Both the position numbers and the translations under genes were made by a program. Shown here piece after piece: positions 11,297-21,684 of a DNA stretch of 64,000 nt. The notes under the pieces were generated by a model. That model was not told the DNA's origin, did no database searches, and saw nothing but the letters and a program-made list of their open reading frames with translations. Numbering within the stretch: the first letter of the stretch is position 1; every line of letters begins with the position of its first letter. Location: NCBI GenBank assembly GCA_963575745.1, contig CAUYUJ010006480.1, positions 319,183 through 383,182 on the forward strand. The letters run 5' to 3'. This DNA is from Prorocentrum cordatum (taxonomy: Eukaryota; Sar; Dinophyceae; Prorocentrales; Prorocentraceae).

Positions 11297-11857
11297 ACAT
11301 TATTTATTCTAAAGAATAATTATTGTTGGGCCCCCTGGTGCGCGCCCCCCCTGCGCCGCCTAGACCGCAGCTACATTTTCATCATTTTCGTGAGGAAGCC
11401 TCAGAAAAGAGGGTGTGTACAGGATCCGGTTGTTTTGTTGTAATCCGCTTTCCCTTGCAAAAAACAATAGAAAATGACATTTCTTGTTCTAATATAATCA
11501 AATTTCAAGAATCCCTTGCAAAAAATAAGGTAAAGTGGACATTCGCGCGCGCAAGACGAAATCCTTCCAAAACCTTAGTGTTCGCAGCGATTTTAACATA
11601 AAAACATCAAAAAACCAATGGTTTTTCAACAAAAAATTGTCAAAATCTCATCCCGCGCGCTCTTGCGGATTCGTAGGAAACCCAACACTTTTTAAACATT
11701 TCTGTCAAACGGGCTTTTGCGAGCAACTTTTTCGAACTTCTGCGACAACGGTTGCGCACCTGCCAGGGCCATCATCCCTGTCAAATAATACCATGCGGGA
11801 CACATTCGTTTTTTCTTCGCGCGCGCACGCCGTCGTCGTCGGCCGCGGGGCCCTGAA

Positions 11858-12033
11858 TAGTAGCCACGGTCGTCCGCATGCCACGAAGTGAAGTGTCCGA
11901 ACGTCATAGGGCGGGAAGCTGGGTGTGGGTGGTGGCGAAGAGTCGTTTGGAAATTTGGTAGAGCTTGAACCGGCCCCCCCACAAAGTGGGGGTATTGCCC
12001 GCCTCCTATGAAAACCCTGGCACTGGTGAGAAC
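11858..12033. repeat. 176-bp repeat, copy 1
   Basis: From TAGTAGCCACGGTCGTCCGC to CTGGCACTGGTGAGAAC. Matched with few changes at 12698-12873 (offset 840). Confidence 0.85.
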
Positions 12034-12055
12034 GGAGTGTCCCCACGTGCTAGTA

Positions 12056-12115
<60 letters not shown>

Positions 12116-12116
12116 C
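12056..12116. repeat. (GTT)n microsatellite
   Basis: About 20 uninterrupted GTT units just after the first 176-bp repeat. A shorter run (about 12895-12919) also lies just after the second copy, so microsatellite and repeat were duplicated together. Confidence 0.9.
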
Positions 12117-12697
12117 CCACAAAACCAATGGTTTTTTCAACATTTATGTTGCATGAGCTCGCGCGAGCTACTTTTTCTTGTTCTAACATAATCAAATTTC
12201 AATAATCCCTTGCAAAAAATAAGGTAAAGTGGACATTCGCGCGCGCAAGACGAAATCCTTCCAGAACCTTAGGTTTCGTAACGATTTCAACATAAAAACA
12301 TCAAAAACCCAATGGTTTTTCAAAAAAAAATGTCCAAATTTCATCCCGCGCGCGCTGTCCGACTCCCACAAAACCAATGGTTTTTCAACATTTATGTTAC
12401 ATGAGCTCGCGCGAGCTACTTTTTCTTGTTCTTACATAATCAAATTTCAATACTCCCTTGCAAAAAAAAATAAAGTGGACATTCGCGCGCGCAAGACCAA
12501 CAAAAAACACGACGATCTCAGGAACTTGCCCCAAAAATGTGACCAACTCCGCTCTCTCTGTCTCTCTCTCTGTCTGCTCTCTGTCTCTCTCTCTGTCTGT
12601 CTGTGTCATGTATTGTATGTCACAATTGCAGGATGCTGGGCACACGCGCGCCCCGAATAAGTGACCAAGTTCTGTGGGTGTGTACCCCACGCCAGTG

Positions 12698-12873
12698 TAG
12701 TAGCCACGGTCGTCCGCACGCCACGAAGTGAAGTGTCCCAACGTCATAGGGCGGGAAGCTGGGTTTGGGTGGTCGCGAAGAGTCGTTTGGATATTTGGTA
12801 GAGCTTGAACTGCCCCCCCACGAAGTGGGGGTATTGTCTCGCGTCGCATGAAAACCCTGGCACTGGTGAGAAC
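12698..12873. repeat. 176-bp repeat, copy 2
   Basis: Second copy of the unit at 11858-12033, again followed by GTT repeats. A CT-rich tract (about 12550-12603) precedes it. Confidence 0.85.
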
Positions 12874-13054
12874 ACTGAGCGTTCGGGTAAAATGATTGTT
12901 GTTGTTGTTGTTGTTGTTAAGGGGGCCCGTTTTGGCGCCCCCCAAACCGCTCGAGCGTGAGCCTCATTTTCAATGAACATGTAGCCTGCGCCGAGGCGAG
13001 AGCGCCAGGGCGCCTGGGAGGGTCCAACAATAAAGATTGCTTAGTAATTAACAT

Positions 13055-13620
13055 TCAACGGCTCCCGCCTGATATTTCCTCATAACGTATGCCAGAATGG
13101 AGCTCTCGCCGAAGGCTTCCTTACAATTTGTGCAGGAATCGCGCTCTCTCCTGAGACTCCCTCGCCATTGATTCAGACGACGCGCCCTCGACACTCAGGA
13201 ATCACGCTTTCGCTCTGTCCTTTCAGACGATTTACTTGGGAATCGCGCTACCGCTCGAGACTTCCCCGCGATGCATGCAGGACTCACGCTTCAGCAACCC
13301 GCCTTGTCAACCTGGCCGTCTGCGCCCGCCTTCCCGACCCGCCCGCTAGGGTCTGCCCACCCGATCTGCCCGTCTGGTTCTGCCACGTGTTTTCTGCTCC
13401 TAGCCCCCCTCCTGCTAATTTCTCTCGTGCTGCATCCTTCTCCCTCCCCCTTCCATCCGTCCTCTCTTCCCCTGTTCCAGGGGCTGCGCTACATGCGCTT
13501 GGCACGTAAGGGAGATATACCCCGAAGAGGGTACGAACGAAGACGAAGAGGGCGGATACCAAGGGTTTCGGATATACGTGTTGAGTGGCACGCGAGCAGA
13601 TCGGAGCGAACAGTCTTAAC
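13055..13620. repeat. dispersed repeat unit, copy 3
   Basis: AACGGCTCCCGCCTGATATT, AATCGCGCTCTC-type units, then GAACGAAGACGAAGAGGGCG and GTTTCGGATATACGTGTTGA. Same order as 7530-8310 and 8400-9060. Confidence 0.7.
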
Positions 13621-13621
13621 A

Positions 13622-13925
13622 TGATTGGTGTTGTTGCTGTTGTTGTTGTTGTTGTTGTGCTGTTTGTTTGTGTTGTTGCTGTTGGTGTTGATGCTGTTGT
13701 TGCTGTGTTTGTTGTTGTTGATGCTGTGCTGTTGCGGCTGCGGCTGCTGTTGTAGTTAGTGTTGTTGTTATTGATGTTGTTGTTGTTGGTGGTGGTGATG
13801 GTGGTGGTGGTGTATAGGTGTTGTTGCTGATGATATTGCTGCTAATGTTGTTGGTGTTGTTGTGTTGTGCTGTTGTGCTATTGCTGTTGTTATTGCTGCT
13901 GCTGATGTTGATGTTGTCGTTGGGT
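13622..13925. repeat. (TTG)n-rich tract at the 3' side of the retrocopy
   Basis: About 300 bases of TTG/GTT/GCTGTTGTT. On the minus strand this is (CAA)n lying just downstream of the ZNF706-like retrocopy. It may have grown from an A-rich tail of the retroposed mRNA (inference). Confidence 0.8.
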
Positions 13926-14074
13926 CGGTTCTGCCGTGCCAGAAGCGGGCTGGAACTTCGGCTCAGGGGATCGGCGCTGTGCAAAACTGCCAGCCGGTTG
14001 GCTCTGCCTGCACGGGCCGTGGCGCAACGGATCGCGGCAGAGCGAGGCCGAGCCGGGCGACCTCCGCTCCGTTG

Positions 14075-14379
14075 TGGTGCTTTCTGATGCCACCGCGCAA
14101 GGCGACGCCCGCGGTGCTGCTCTTGACGCCGGCGTAAAGGTCCTGACACTTGACGATGTCGAATGTCGCCTTCGGGTGCTTGGATCCGAAGTGCATCTGC
14201 ATCGACTTGCGGTCGGGGGCTGCCTGCATGCACAGGGGGCGCGTGTACTTGGAGAGCCCCACCAGACCGCCCATCCTATCCTTTTACCTCTGCGAGCCGA
14301 CCCTGTTGCAGCAGGCGTCCTTCTCCTTCTGTCTCAGCTCGGCTAACGTCTGTTTGGCGGGCTTCGCCTTACCTCCCAT
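14075..14379 (-). pseudogene. processed pseudogene of a ZNF706 / At2g23090-like zinc-finger protein
   Basis: The minus frame from the ATG at 14379 starts MGGKAKPAKQTLAELRQKEK, then meets an in-frame TAA at 14286-14284. The same frame continues with YTRPLCMQAAPDRKSMQMHF, GSKHPKATFDIVKCQDLY and VALRGGIRKHH. This is the layout of small 4F5/ZNF706-type proteins: a basic N-terminal GGK motif, a single C2H2 finger ending HFxSKHPK, and an acidic or basic tail. The first zinc ligand is lost: YTRPLC has Arg (CGC, 14241-14239) where the family has Cys, explained by one T-to-C change. The stop and the lost ligand indicate a dead copy. About 125 bases upstream in sense is a spliced-leader relic and no intron is seen, so it was retroposed from mature mRNA. 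Family assignment is from memory of motif layout. The C-terminal limit is uncertain. Confidence 0.66.
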
Positions 14380-14503
14380 CGCAGCCCCCGGGCTCGTGGG
14401 CAGGCGCGGAAACCCCGGGGAAGCGGCCCCTGACGCGTTGCTCGGCGCCCGCGGCGCCGGCGGTGACCAGGCCGGGCTGCCCGGCATCGACGGGCGACCG
14501 CCG

Positions 14504-14525
14504 CTTGAGCCAAAACGGCTACGGC
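14504..14525 (-). other. dinoflagellate spliced-leader relic (21/22)
   Basis: On minus it reads G, then CCGTAGCCGTTTTGGC, then TCAAG: the DinoSL with one change (A to G in CCATTTT). It marks the mRNA 5' end of the retrocopy. No GT donor follows, so it is not an SL RNA gene. A perfect 9-base inverted repeat, GGCGACCGC (14493-14501) and GCGGTCGCC (14526-14534), brackets it exactly. Confidence 0.85.
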
Positions 14526-14559
14526 GCGGTCGCCGCGCCGCTTTGAGTGGGCATCCTAG

Positions 14560-14705
14560 CGCACCCAACGTCGCGCGTCGCGCCCAACAATGCGCGACGC
14601 ACGATTATCTTCGCGCCACCGAGAGGCCGCCCTGGAGAGGAGCAGCTCTCCAGCCCAGGCCGCGACGCGCGAAGCGCGACTATCTTCGCGCCCCTGGAAA
14701 CGACC
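14560..14705. repeat. TTCGCGCC dispersed element, copy 1
   Basis: Contains GCGCGACGCACGATTATCTT then CGCGCC, a short stem (CTGGAGAGGAGCAGCTCTCCAG), then GCGCGAAGCGCGACTATCTT then CGCGCC. The same arrangement occurs at 57018-57145 and 57619-57770. Confidence 0.65.
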
Positions 14706-14814
14706 TAGGCATGCGACCCGGGGCTCCTGCAGCTCTTTTGGGCCGTGTTGTGGGGCCCTCTCTTTGGACCTCTGGGAAGCTCCTCGCCACAGAGGAGGAC
14801 GCGAAGGACAACGA

Positions 14815-15588
14815 GAAGGAGGAGGGGGAGGAGGAGGAGGAGGACGGGGAGGATGAGGAGGAGCAGGAGGCGGAGGAGGAGCGGGAGGAGGAGGAGGGGA
14901 AGAGGAGGAGGAGGAGGAGGAGGAGGAGGAGGAGGAGGAGGAGGAGGAGGGGGAGGAGGCGGAGGAGAGGAGGAGGAGGAGGAGGAGGAGGAGGGAGGAG
15001 AGAGAGGAGGAGAGGAGGAGGAGGAGTGGAGGTGGAGGAGGAGGAAACGGAGGAGACGGAGGAGGAGGAGGAGGAGGAGGAGGAGGAGGAGGAGGAGGAG
15101 GAGGAGGGAGGAGGAGGGGAGGAGGGAGGAGGAGGAGGACGAGGACGAGGAGGCGAGGACGAGGACGAGGAAGAGGAGGAGGAGGAGGAGGCGGAAGAGG
15201 AGGGGGAGGAGGAGGAGGAGGAGGGTGGAGGAGGAGGAGGTGGCGGAGGAGGAGGAGGAGGAGGAGGAGGAGGACGAAGAGGAGGAGGAGGAGGAGGAGG
15301 AGGAGGAGGAGAAGCGGGAGGAGAAGCGGGAGGAGGAGGAGGAGGAGGAGGAGGAGGAGGAGGAAAAGGAGGAGGAGGAGGAGGAAGAAGACAAGGAGGA
15401 GGAGGAGGAGGAGGAGGAGGAGGAGGAGGAGGAGGAGGAGGAGGGGAACGAGGGGAGCGGGAGAGGGGGAGGGGGAGGGGGGGGAGGAGGGGGGAGAGGA
15501 GGAGGGGAGGAGGAGGAGGACACAAGGAGGAGAGGAGGACGGACGAGGGACAAGGAGGAGGATTAGGCGGAGGAGGAGAGGAGGAGAC

Positions 15589-15635
<47 letters not shown>

Positions 15636-15660
15636 CAAGGAGGAGGAGGAGGAGGGGGAT
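14815..15660. repeat. (GGA)n purine tract
   Basis: About 850 bases of GGA with GAC and GAA variants. Frames of up to 509 codons through it are Glu/Gly/Arg or Ser/Pro/Leu runs and are rejected as genes. Confidence 0.95.
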
Positions 15661-15787
15661 TACGAAACTGACTCAGTAATTCGCTGGTCAGGTGAGTGGC
15701 GGCGCTCGCAGCAATATCTTATTAGCATCGGCGCCAAGGGAAAGTAACCCAGGTGGGCGGAAACTACAGCACAGTACTGCACGTGAG

Positions 15788-15955
15788 GAGGGGGAGGATG
15801 GAGGAGGAGCAGGATGAGGAGGAGGAGGAGGAGGAGGAGGAGGAGGAGGAGGAGGAGGAGGAGGGAGAAGGATGAGGAGGAGGAGGAGGAGGAGGAGGAG
15901 GGAGGAGGGCGAGGAGGAGGAGGAGGAGGAGGAGGAGGAGGAGGAGGAGGACGCG
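15788..15955. repeat. (GGA)n purine tract at the 3' edge of a LINE remnant
   Basis: GGA run ending at GGACGCGACTACC, where the minus-strand LINE remnant ends. The 128 bases before it are unassigned. Confidence 0.9.
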
Positions 15956-15959
15956 ACTA

Positions 15960-17045
15960 CCGTAGAAACGGGGTTCTGGTCCGCCTACGCAGGCGGGCGG
16001 CTGGGCGGCGGCGCCTTGCTAGGCGGCGGCGCCTTGCTCGTCGTGTAGACGACGTCAAGGGGGAGCGAGGGAGGAGCAGGCAGCAGCAGAAGCAGCGTTC
16101 GGGAGCAAGGGAACCAGGAGAGAGGAGAGGCCAGCAGGCGCTGGTGGAAGGGCAGGGCGGCTCGAGAAGCCCGACGGCCGCGCCGCCCGACCAGCCGGAG
16201 GATCGGATTCTCCGGCTGGTCGGCCCCTGCACGGCCCCTGGTGCACAGAACCACCATCTCTGTTCCCCCAACATCGCGGACAGGGGTGGGGAAGGCACCG
16301 GCAGCAGGAGGCCTCGGGAGCGAATGAGCACGACGGGGAGATGACTTGGGCATGACAGGCTCAGGCGAGACAGAGCGCGGAGGGGTGGCGATCAGGGTCT
16401 CGGGGGTCAAAGGGGAGGAGCATCTGGGGGTCAGCCTAGGGGACTCTGGCAGAGAGCGCGGAGGAGAGGCAGCCGCAGTCACAGGGGACTGCGGTGACTC
16501 ACATCTTGGCGTCAACCTCGGGGACGAGCAAGACAAGGCCGTGCTGGACACGGGGCGGGTCGAAGGCGGAGGCGGCAGAGCAGAAGACGTGGCAGACGGA
16601 CTTGAAACAGAGGACGAGGAACTGGACGGGGGCCTCATACGCACGGGAGCGAGTTGAGCCCGCTCGAGTGCCGAGAGGGCGAGTGGCTCCGCCTGCTTCA
16701 CGGATCGCACCCCCGTAAGAGCAGCACCACGAATCTTCCCCAACGACAGAGGCCATGAAGCCGAACGTCTGACACCATTGTAGGTAGCCTGAGCAGCGGC
16801 CAGGAACGCAAAGGCTGAAATCGAAGGATTACACGGGCACACTTCTCCATCACATCTCGTGGCAATTGACGAGAAAGCGCAACTTCATCCCCTTGTGGAA
16901 GCTCGGGCACCGAAGATAATGAGCGAGTGAGTCACGCTGGTCTAGACAGCCGAAGGCACAACGACGAACGCCGGCAGGATGCAAGATACGCGAGGATGTC
17001 AACCACCCGTTGCACCAGGTCTTCAGCGCGGCCCACGCCCACGAG
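15960..17045 (-). mobile_element. LINE 3'-end remnant, type B
   Basis: The minus frame just below 17045 reads ALKTWCNGWLTSSRILHPAG followed by CAFGCLDQRDSLAHYLRCPS. This is the KTW-x-NGW motif and C-terminal zinc finger (C-x3-C, then His and Cys) found after RT in dinoflagellate LINEs, matching the order in the remnant at 1385-2655. A stop follows CHEM, and the frame shifts: the next segment (minus, from about 16842) gives ISAFAFLAAAQATYNGVRR and then a long Ser/Pro-rich stretch down to about 16000. No RT or endonuclease is present, so the copy is strongly 5'-truncated. Its 3' side abuts a (GGA)n tract. The Ser/Pro-rich part may or may not belong to the element. Confidence 0.65.
16188..16222. 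other. perfect hairpin, 13-bp stem and 9-base loop
   Basis: CGACCAGCCGGAG pairs with CTCCGGCTGGTCG around the loop GATCGGATT. It has the same stem and loop sizes as the hairpin at 44831-44865. Confidence 0.8.
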
Positions 17046-17094
17046 GACGAGGAGGAGGACGACGCCGAGGGGACAGCCTTGGGCGCATAGGCAT

Positions 17095-17748
17095 GGCCAC
17101 AGCCTTTTCTAGGCCATACTTCTGTTCTGTGATGGGGGCCACGCGGGCGCTCATCAGTGTTGTACTCCCCGACGGCACCAAGGTGTACTTCAACGATGCC
17201 AGTGACACGCAGCGGTTCACAGACCAGATGGTGAACATCTTTGGGGTGCGGCTACTCAACATGGTAAAGATGCCAGGCTCTGGCCAGAATCAGCGTGTCC
17301 TCCGCTCACCCAAGCACAATACCACGAGCTCAGCATTCGTGAGCAACTTGCAAGGCCCCACATGGCCTGTATGATTGCAGACCTTCCAGCCCAAGGAGGA
17401 GACAGGGCGACAAGAAACGTGTCTCAGCACGCCCTGTTTGGAGAAGGAGCTGAAGCGCTACGTCGGACTCGCGGTGAAGCCAAACGACTGCAGCGCCGTG
17501 GGCGGCAACAAGCAGGGGCGACATCACCCACAGCCGCCCCAGCAGCCAACCTACCTTCGGCGTCAAGGGAATGTAGAGCAGACGAGCCGCTAAAGGAGGG
17601 AGAGTTCATGGAGAGTACATCCGTGGAGAGCTCCCTGTCCTCCAAGCAGTGGGACGCTCCAGTTGTGGCGGCCTCGGCGTTTTCCCATCAGTCGTTTGAA
17701 TCTTTGGAGGCCAAGATGAATGACCTCAAGGACACCCCCATGACTTGA
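17095..17748 (+). CDS. hypothetical coding segments (possible exons or decayed gene)
   Basis: Not recognised. The first frame (to a TGA at 17372-17374) reads ISVVLPDGTKVYFNDASDTQ, RFTDQMVNIFGVRLLNMVKM and PGSGQNQRVLRSPKHN, a non-repetitive, mixed composition unlike the surrounding artefact frames. A second frame (17362-17748) carries a Glu/Ser-rich stretch ending FESLEAKMNDLKDTPMT before a TGA, and that frame stays open for another 200 codons beyond the stop. The overlap of frames could mean introns, which cannot be placed by eye because dinoflagellate splice sites are often non-canonical, or it could mean decay. No signal peptide or membrane span seen. The start is unknown. Confidence 0.35.
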
Positions 17749-17774
17749 CGTGACGATGCATTGTCTGGGGTGCA

Positions 17775-18075
17775 CCTGTCAGCAAACCACAAGGAGCCCT
17801 TCGAGCCAGGCAGCGGCCTGGCCAGCCACACCAGAGAGGACCAGGACGAGCCCCTCGAGCCAAGGGCGGGCCCAGCCTTCCACACGGAGGAGCCCTTCGA
17901 GCCAGGCAGCGGTCTGGACAGCCACGCGGAGGAGCCCCTCGGGCCAGGCAGCGGCCTGGCCAGCCACGAGAGGGAGCCCCCTCGGCCAGCCAAGAGGAGG
18001 AGCCTCTCGGGCCAGGCAGCGGCCTGGCCAACCACAAGGAGCAGCCCTTCGAATCGCGCAGCGGTCTGGCCAACC
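17775..18075 (+). repeat. 42-bp tandem repeat, in frame (EPFEPGSGLASH)
   Basis: Six or seven copies of a 42-base unit (GAGCCAGGCAGCGGCCTGGC core). In the frame continuing from 17362-17748 it would add a 14-residue repeat: EPFEPGSGLASH, EPLEPRAGPAFH, EPFEPGSGLDSH, EPLGPGSGLASH. The multiple-of-3 unit allows a coding minisatellite, but all frames are open on both strands, so coding is not shown. Confidence 0.6.
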
Positions 18076-18167
18076 AACTGGACGCAGAACCGCCCCAGGG
18101 TGCAGGGACACCCGCGGGCAATGGGAAGCAGGCGCAGGGAATCCTGTGAGGCGCGGGGACGCCCTCC

Positions 18168-18581
18168 TTGCCCATCGTTGTCGACAGGGCAGCCATGGAC
18201 TCAGACGGTGGCGTCGGAGTCGTGGACCCAGCGTTTGAATGTGCCGCTCTGTTCGCCCAGAAGGATGACGTTATCGTGCCCCGCTTTACCCCCAAACCCC
18301 TTGCGATGCCCAGGCCGCCTACTTATATCAAGTACCGCGTTTCCCGTGGTTCCAAGATGCAGCTGAATAGAAGATTGCACAAATATAGGCCGTTCCCGTG
18401 CTTTGATTGCAATCTCGAGCAGCAAGGGACTGGATGGGGAGAACATTGGAAGGGGCGAGGGTGGATCCATGATGCTTCAGTCTACGAGAGGTTTCGTAGC
18501 GCAGCGCATCGTGCACGCCCGTTCAGCTCCCGCGCTTTCGCCGCGAGCCTAGCGAAGTTAGAAGACTGTTTCGAGTACTAG
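18168..18581 (+). CDS. hypothetical protein, 137 residues or last exon
   Basis: Not recognised. From the ATG at 18168, or the in-frame one at 18195, to a TAG. The middle and end are non-repetitive: PPTYIKYRVSRGSKMQLNRR, LHKYRPFPCFDCNLEQQGTG, WGEHWKGRGWIHDASVYERF, then FAASLAKLEDCFEY. It is basic and rich in aromatic residues, with three cysteines in the second half (CFDC plus one near the end) and no membrane segment. The variety of residues and the lack of internal period make it the most protein-like host frame in the window. It lies 90 bases after the 42-bp repeats, in a different phase, so it could be the last exon of the same gene. No promoter or spliced-leader acceptor could be assigned with confidence. 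Confidence 0.4.
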   Translation: MPIVVDRAAMDSDGGVGVVDPAFECAALFAQKDDVIVPRFTPKPLAMPRPPTYIKYRVSRGSKMQLNRRLHKYRPFPCFDCNLEQQGTGWGEHWKGRGWIHDASVYERFRSAAHRARPFSSRAFAASLAKLEDCFEY

Positions 18582-19689
18582 ATGCGTGGTGTTGTGTGGC
18601 GTGTGTGCAATTCCAAGGGCCCTCATGGCTTCTCTAGCTGTTGATCGCCCCTTGTCCTCTTCATCATGCCCTCGTTACCCACATCGTCGCTCCTCCACCT
18701 CCCGTGCTGTGGCGTTGACCAAGGCCTGTGGGGATGTTTTAGGGTGGGGGGGGGATACGGGTGGGAAGGAAGGGGTGGTCGGTGGGGGTGGGCGACAACG
18801 ACGACGACGGCGACGGCGACGACGTGCCGAGAAGGCGTTCGCTGTCGCCCCTCGTCGCTCTGCTTCGATGGCTGGATGGAGGCGCAAGACCTCCAGCCGC
18901 ACATGGCCAGGGGTCCGTTCGTGGACGCTGGCTCCCTGGTCGTGGACGAGTGCTGGCTCTTTTTTTCCATTGCCCTAAATACCCTTATGGCCAAAGAGTG
19001 TTGCCTCTGCTTTGCACCAGGCCTACATCGGTGATTGTTTGCTTGCTTGCTTGCGTGCTTGCTCAGCCACCTCCCACCCTCCCAAGGCGCTGGACTTGCC
19101 CGCCGAGGAAACTTTCGGACGATTGGAAAGGAGGCTGCTTCGAGGCTTCGACGGTGCCCACTATCTTTCCCTCTTGCCCTACATCCCCCAGCATTCCGTT
19201 TTCTTCCTAGGCACAGTCGCAACCTTTGCTTTCTTTCCTCGTGGGCCTCTCCCATCGTGTCTCCTAACTCCCGAGCAATGGCGTTGGCCAAGCCGATGGG
19301 AGTTCGCTGGGACGGCGGAAAGTGGGGGTTTTGGACAGGAGGCGGGATGGACATTAACAGCGACGATGGTGGGAGTGTGGACGTGCCGATCGGCACTCTG
19401 CAGAGACCCCGCCATCATTGGTGCGGACCCCTCTTTTGTGACGCACCCCCCAATCCCAAATCAGACCGAATGCTCGAATTGACAGGGTGGAAAAACCTGA
19501 GTCGGGGATCGTACACATTTGTATCTGCACTCCCGCCCCCCCGAGCCTCCAGAGACAGAGCCTTCGGGCTTGGATTGGGACTGAGATTTCGGCGGCGCCT
19601 ATGCTCCTCCCTCCTTCTTGTTGTCCCTCCTCTTGGCCGTCCCTCTTCTCCATCGGCGCCGTCTTAACCCTTCTGAGCATCGCGCCCCT
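18582..19689. other. unassigned sequence
   Basis: Several frames of 120-250 codons on both strands overlap each other and carry no recognised motif. A short CGACGACGACGG run (about 18795-18825) and a GCTTGCTTGC run (19040-19060) are present. Nothing is supported as a gene. Confidence 0.35.
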
Positions 19690-21470
19690 TATGGTTTCCC
19701 AGCCATTTTGTGGTGTTGGGTCCTCGTTTTGAAGAGAAAGCGCCCCGCGTCTCCTCCTCCTCCTCCTCCTCCTCCTCCTCTTTCCATCCGCCTCAAGCCT
19801 CATAGGGAGCTCCACCGAAGAATTTGATAGCACAGGCCGTTGGCCAGTCAGGACAGCGCTTCGTGGCCCCATAGGGAGCTTCACCGAAAGCTCCAGTGTC
19901 ATAGGCCGCACGCGTCAACGCCACCCAGGACACTGTTTCGTGGCCTCTTAGGGAGCCCCACCGAATTCTCCAGTGGCACAGGCCGCATGCATCAACGCCA
20001 CCCAGGGCAGCGCTTCGTGGCCCCATAGGTAGCTCCACCGAAGGCTCCAGTGGCTCAGGCCGCATGCGTCAACGCCGCCCAGGACAGCGTTTCATGGCCC
20101 CATAGAGAGCTCCACCGAAGGCTCCAATGGCACAGGCCGCATGCGTCAACACCACCCAGGACAGCGCTTCGTGGCACCATAGGAAGCCCCACCGACGGCT
20201 CCAATGGCACAGGCCGCACGCGTCAACGCCACCCAGGGCAGCGCTTCGTGGCCCCATATGGAGCTCCACCGAAGGCTCCAATGGCACAGGCCGCATGCGT
20301 CAACGCCACCCATGACAGCGCCCCGTGGCCCCATAGGGAGCTTCACCGAAGGGTCCAGTGGCACAGGCTGCATGCGTCAACGCCACTCTGGACAGCGCTT
20401 CGTGGCCCCACAAGGGGCTCGACCGAAAGCTCCAGCGGCACAGGCCCCCTCTGTCAACGCCACCCAGGATAGCGCTTCGTGGCCCCATAAGAGACTCCAC
20501 CGCAGGCTCCACCGGCACAGGCCGCGTGCGCCAACGCCACCCAGGACAACGTTTCGTGCCCCCTATAGGAGGCTCCACCGAAGGCTCCAGTGGCACAGGC
20601 CGCATGCGCCAACACCACCCAGAACAGCGCTTCGTGGCCCCATATGGTTGCTCCACTGAACGCTCCAATGGCACAGGCCGCGTGCGCCAGCGCCACCCAG
20701 GACAATGTGTCGTGGCCCCTATAGGAGGCTCCACCGAAAGCTCCAGTGGCACAGGCCGCATGCGTCAACACCACCCAGGACAGCGCTTCGTGGCACCATA
20801 GGGGGCTCCACTGAACGCTCCAGTGGCACAGGCCGCATGCGCCAACGCCGCCCAGGACAGAGCTTCATGGCCCCACAAGGAGCTCGACCGAAAGCTCCAG
20901 CGGCACAGGCCGCATGCGCCAACACCAGCCAGGACAGCGCTTCGTGGCCCCATAGGGAGCTCCACCGAAGGCTCCATTTGCACAGACCCCCTGCGTCAAC
21001 GCCACCCAGGGCAGCGTTGCATGGCCCCGTAGAGACCTCCACCGAAAGCTCCACTGGCACAGGCCGCATGCGCCAACGCCACACAGGACAGCGCTCCGTG
21101 GCCGCATACGGAGCCCCACCGAAGGCTCAGGCTCCAGTGGTCAGGCCGCACGCGTCAACGCCACCCAGGGCAGCGCTTCGTGGCCCCATAGGGGGCTAGT
21201 GGCACAGGCCGCATGCGTCAACGCCACCCAGGACCGCGCTTCGTGACCCCATAAAGGGGGCTCCACCGAAGGCTCCAGTGGCAAAGGCCGCATGCGCCAA
21301 CGCCACCCAGGACAACTCTTCTAGGCCCCATAGGGAGCCCCACCGAAAGCCCCATAGGGAGCTCCACCGATGTCGGCGCACCCCTCGCACGCTTCATGGC
21401 CCCATAGGGAGCTCCGCCGAAAGCGATACCCACAGTGCGGCACTCACAGCTGCATATGATTGGGTCACTC
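19690..21470. repeat. composite satellite 1: 77-bp repeats
   Basis: Starts with GTGTTGGGTCCTCGTTTTGA and a (TCC)n run (19740-19785), then about 20 copies of a 77-base unit (CAGGCCGCATGCGTCAACGC, CCACCCAGGACAGCGCTTCG, TGGCCCCATAGGGAGCTCCA), ending with AGCTGCATATGATTGGGTCA. Methionine-started frames recur every 77 bases in rotating phases, so none is coding. Confidence 0.9.
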
Positions 21471-21479
21471 GTCCGACTA

Positions 21480-21577
21480 ATTGTCCCAACCATCCTGCGG
21501 TGTTGGGCCCTCGGTTTGAAGAGACGGTCCCCGCGTTCACTCCTCCTCCCGCTGCCCCCTCCCTCCTCCTCCCATCG

Positions 21578-21646
<69 letters not shown>

Positions 21647-21647
21647 G

Positions 21648-21684
<37 letters not shown>

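Larger units (their letters stand above)
11480..12500. repeat. AT-rich repeats CCAATGGTTTTTCAAC / GTAAAGTGGACATTCGCGCG
   Basis: Segments carrying AAAGTGGACATTCGCGCGCG and AAGACGAAATCCTTCC start near 11532, 12226 and, shortened, 12472. A partner segment, CACAAAACCAATGG then AGCTCGCGCGAGCTACTTTT, occurs near 12118 and 12368. Together they form a decayed tandem array, more AT-rich than its surroundings. Confidence 0.75.
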
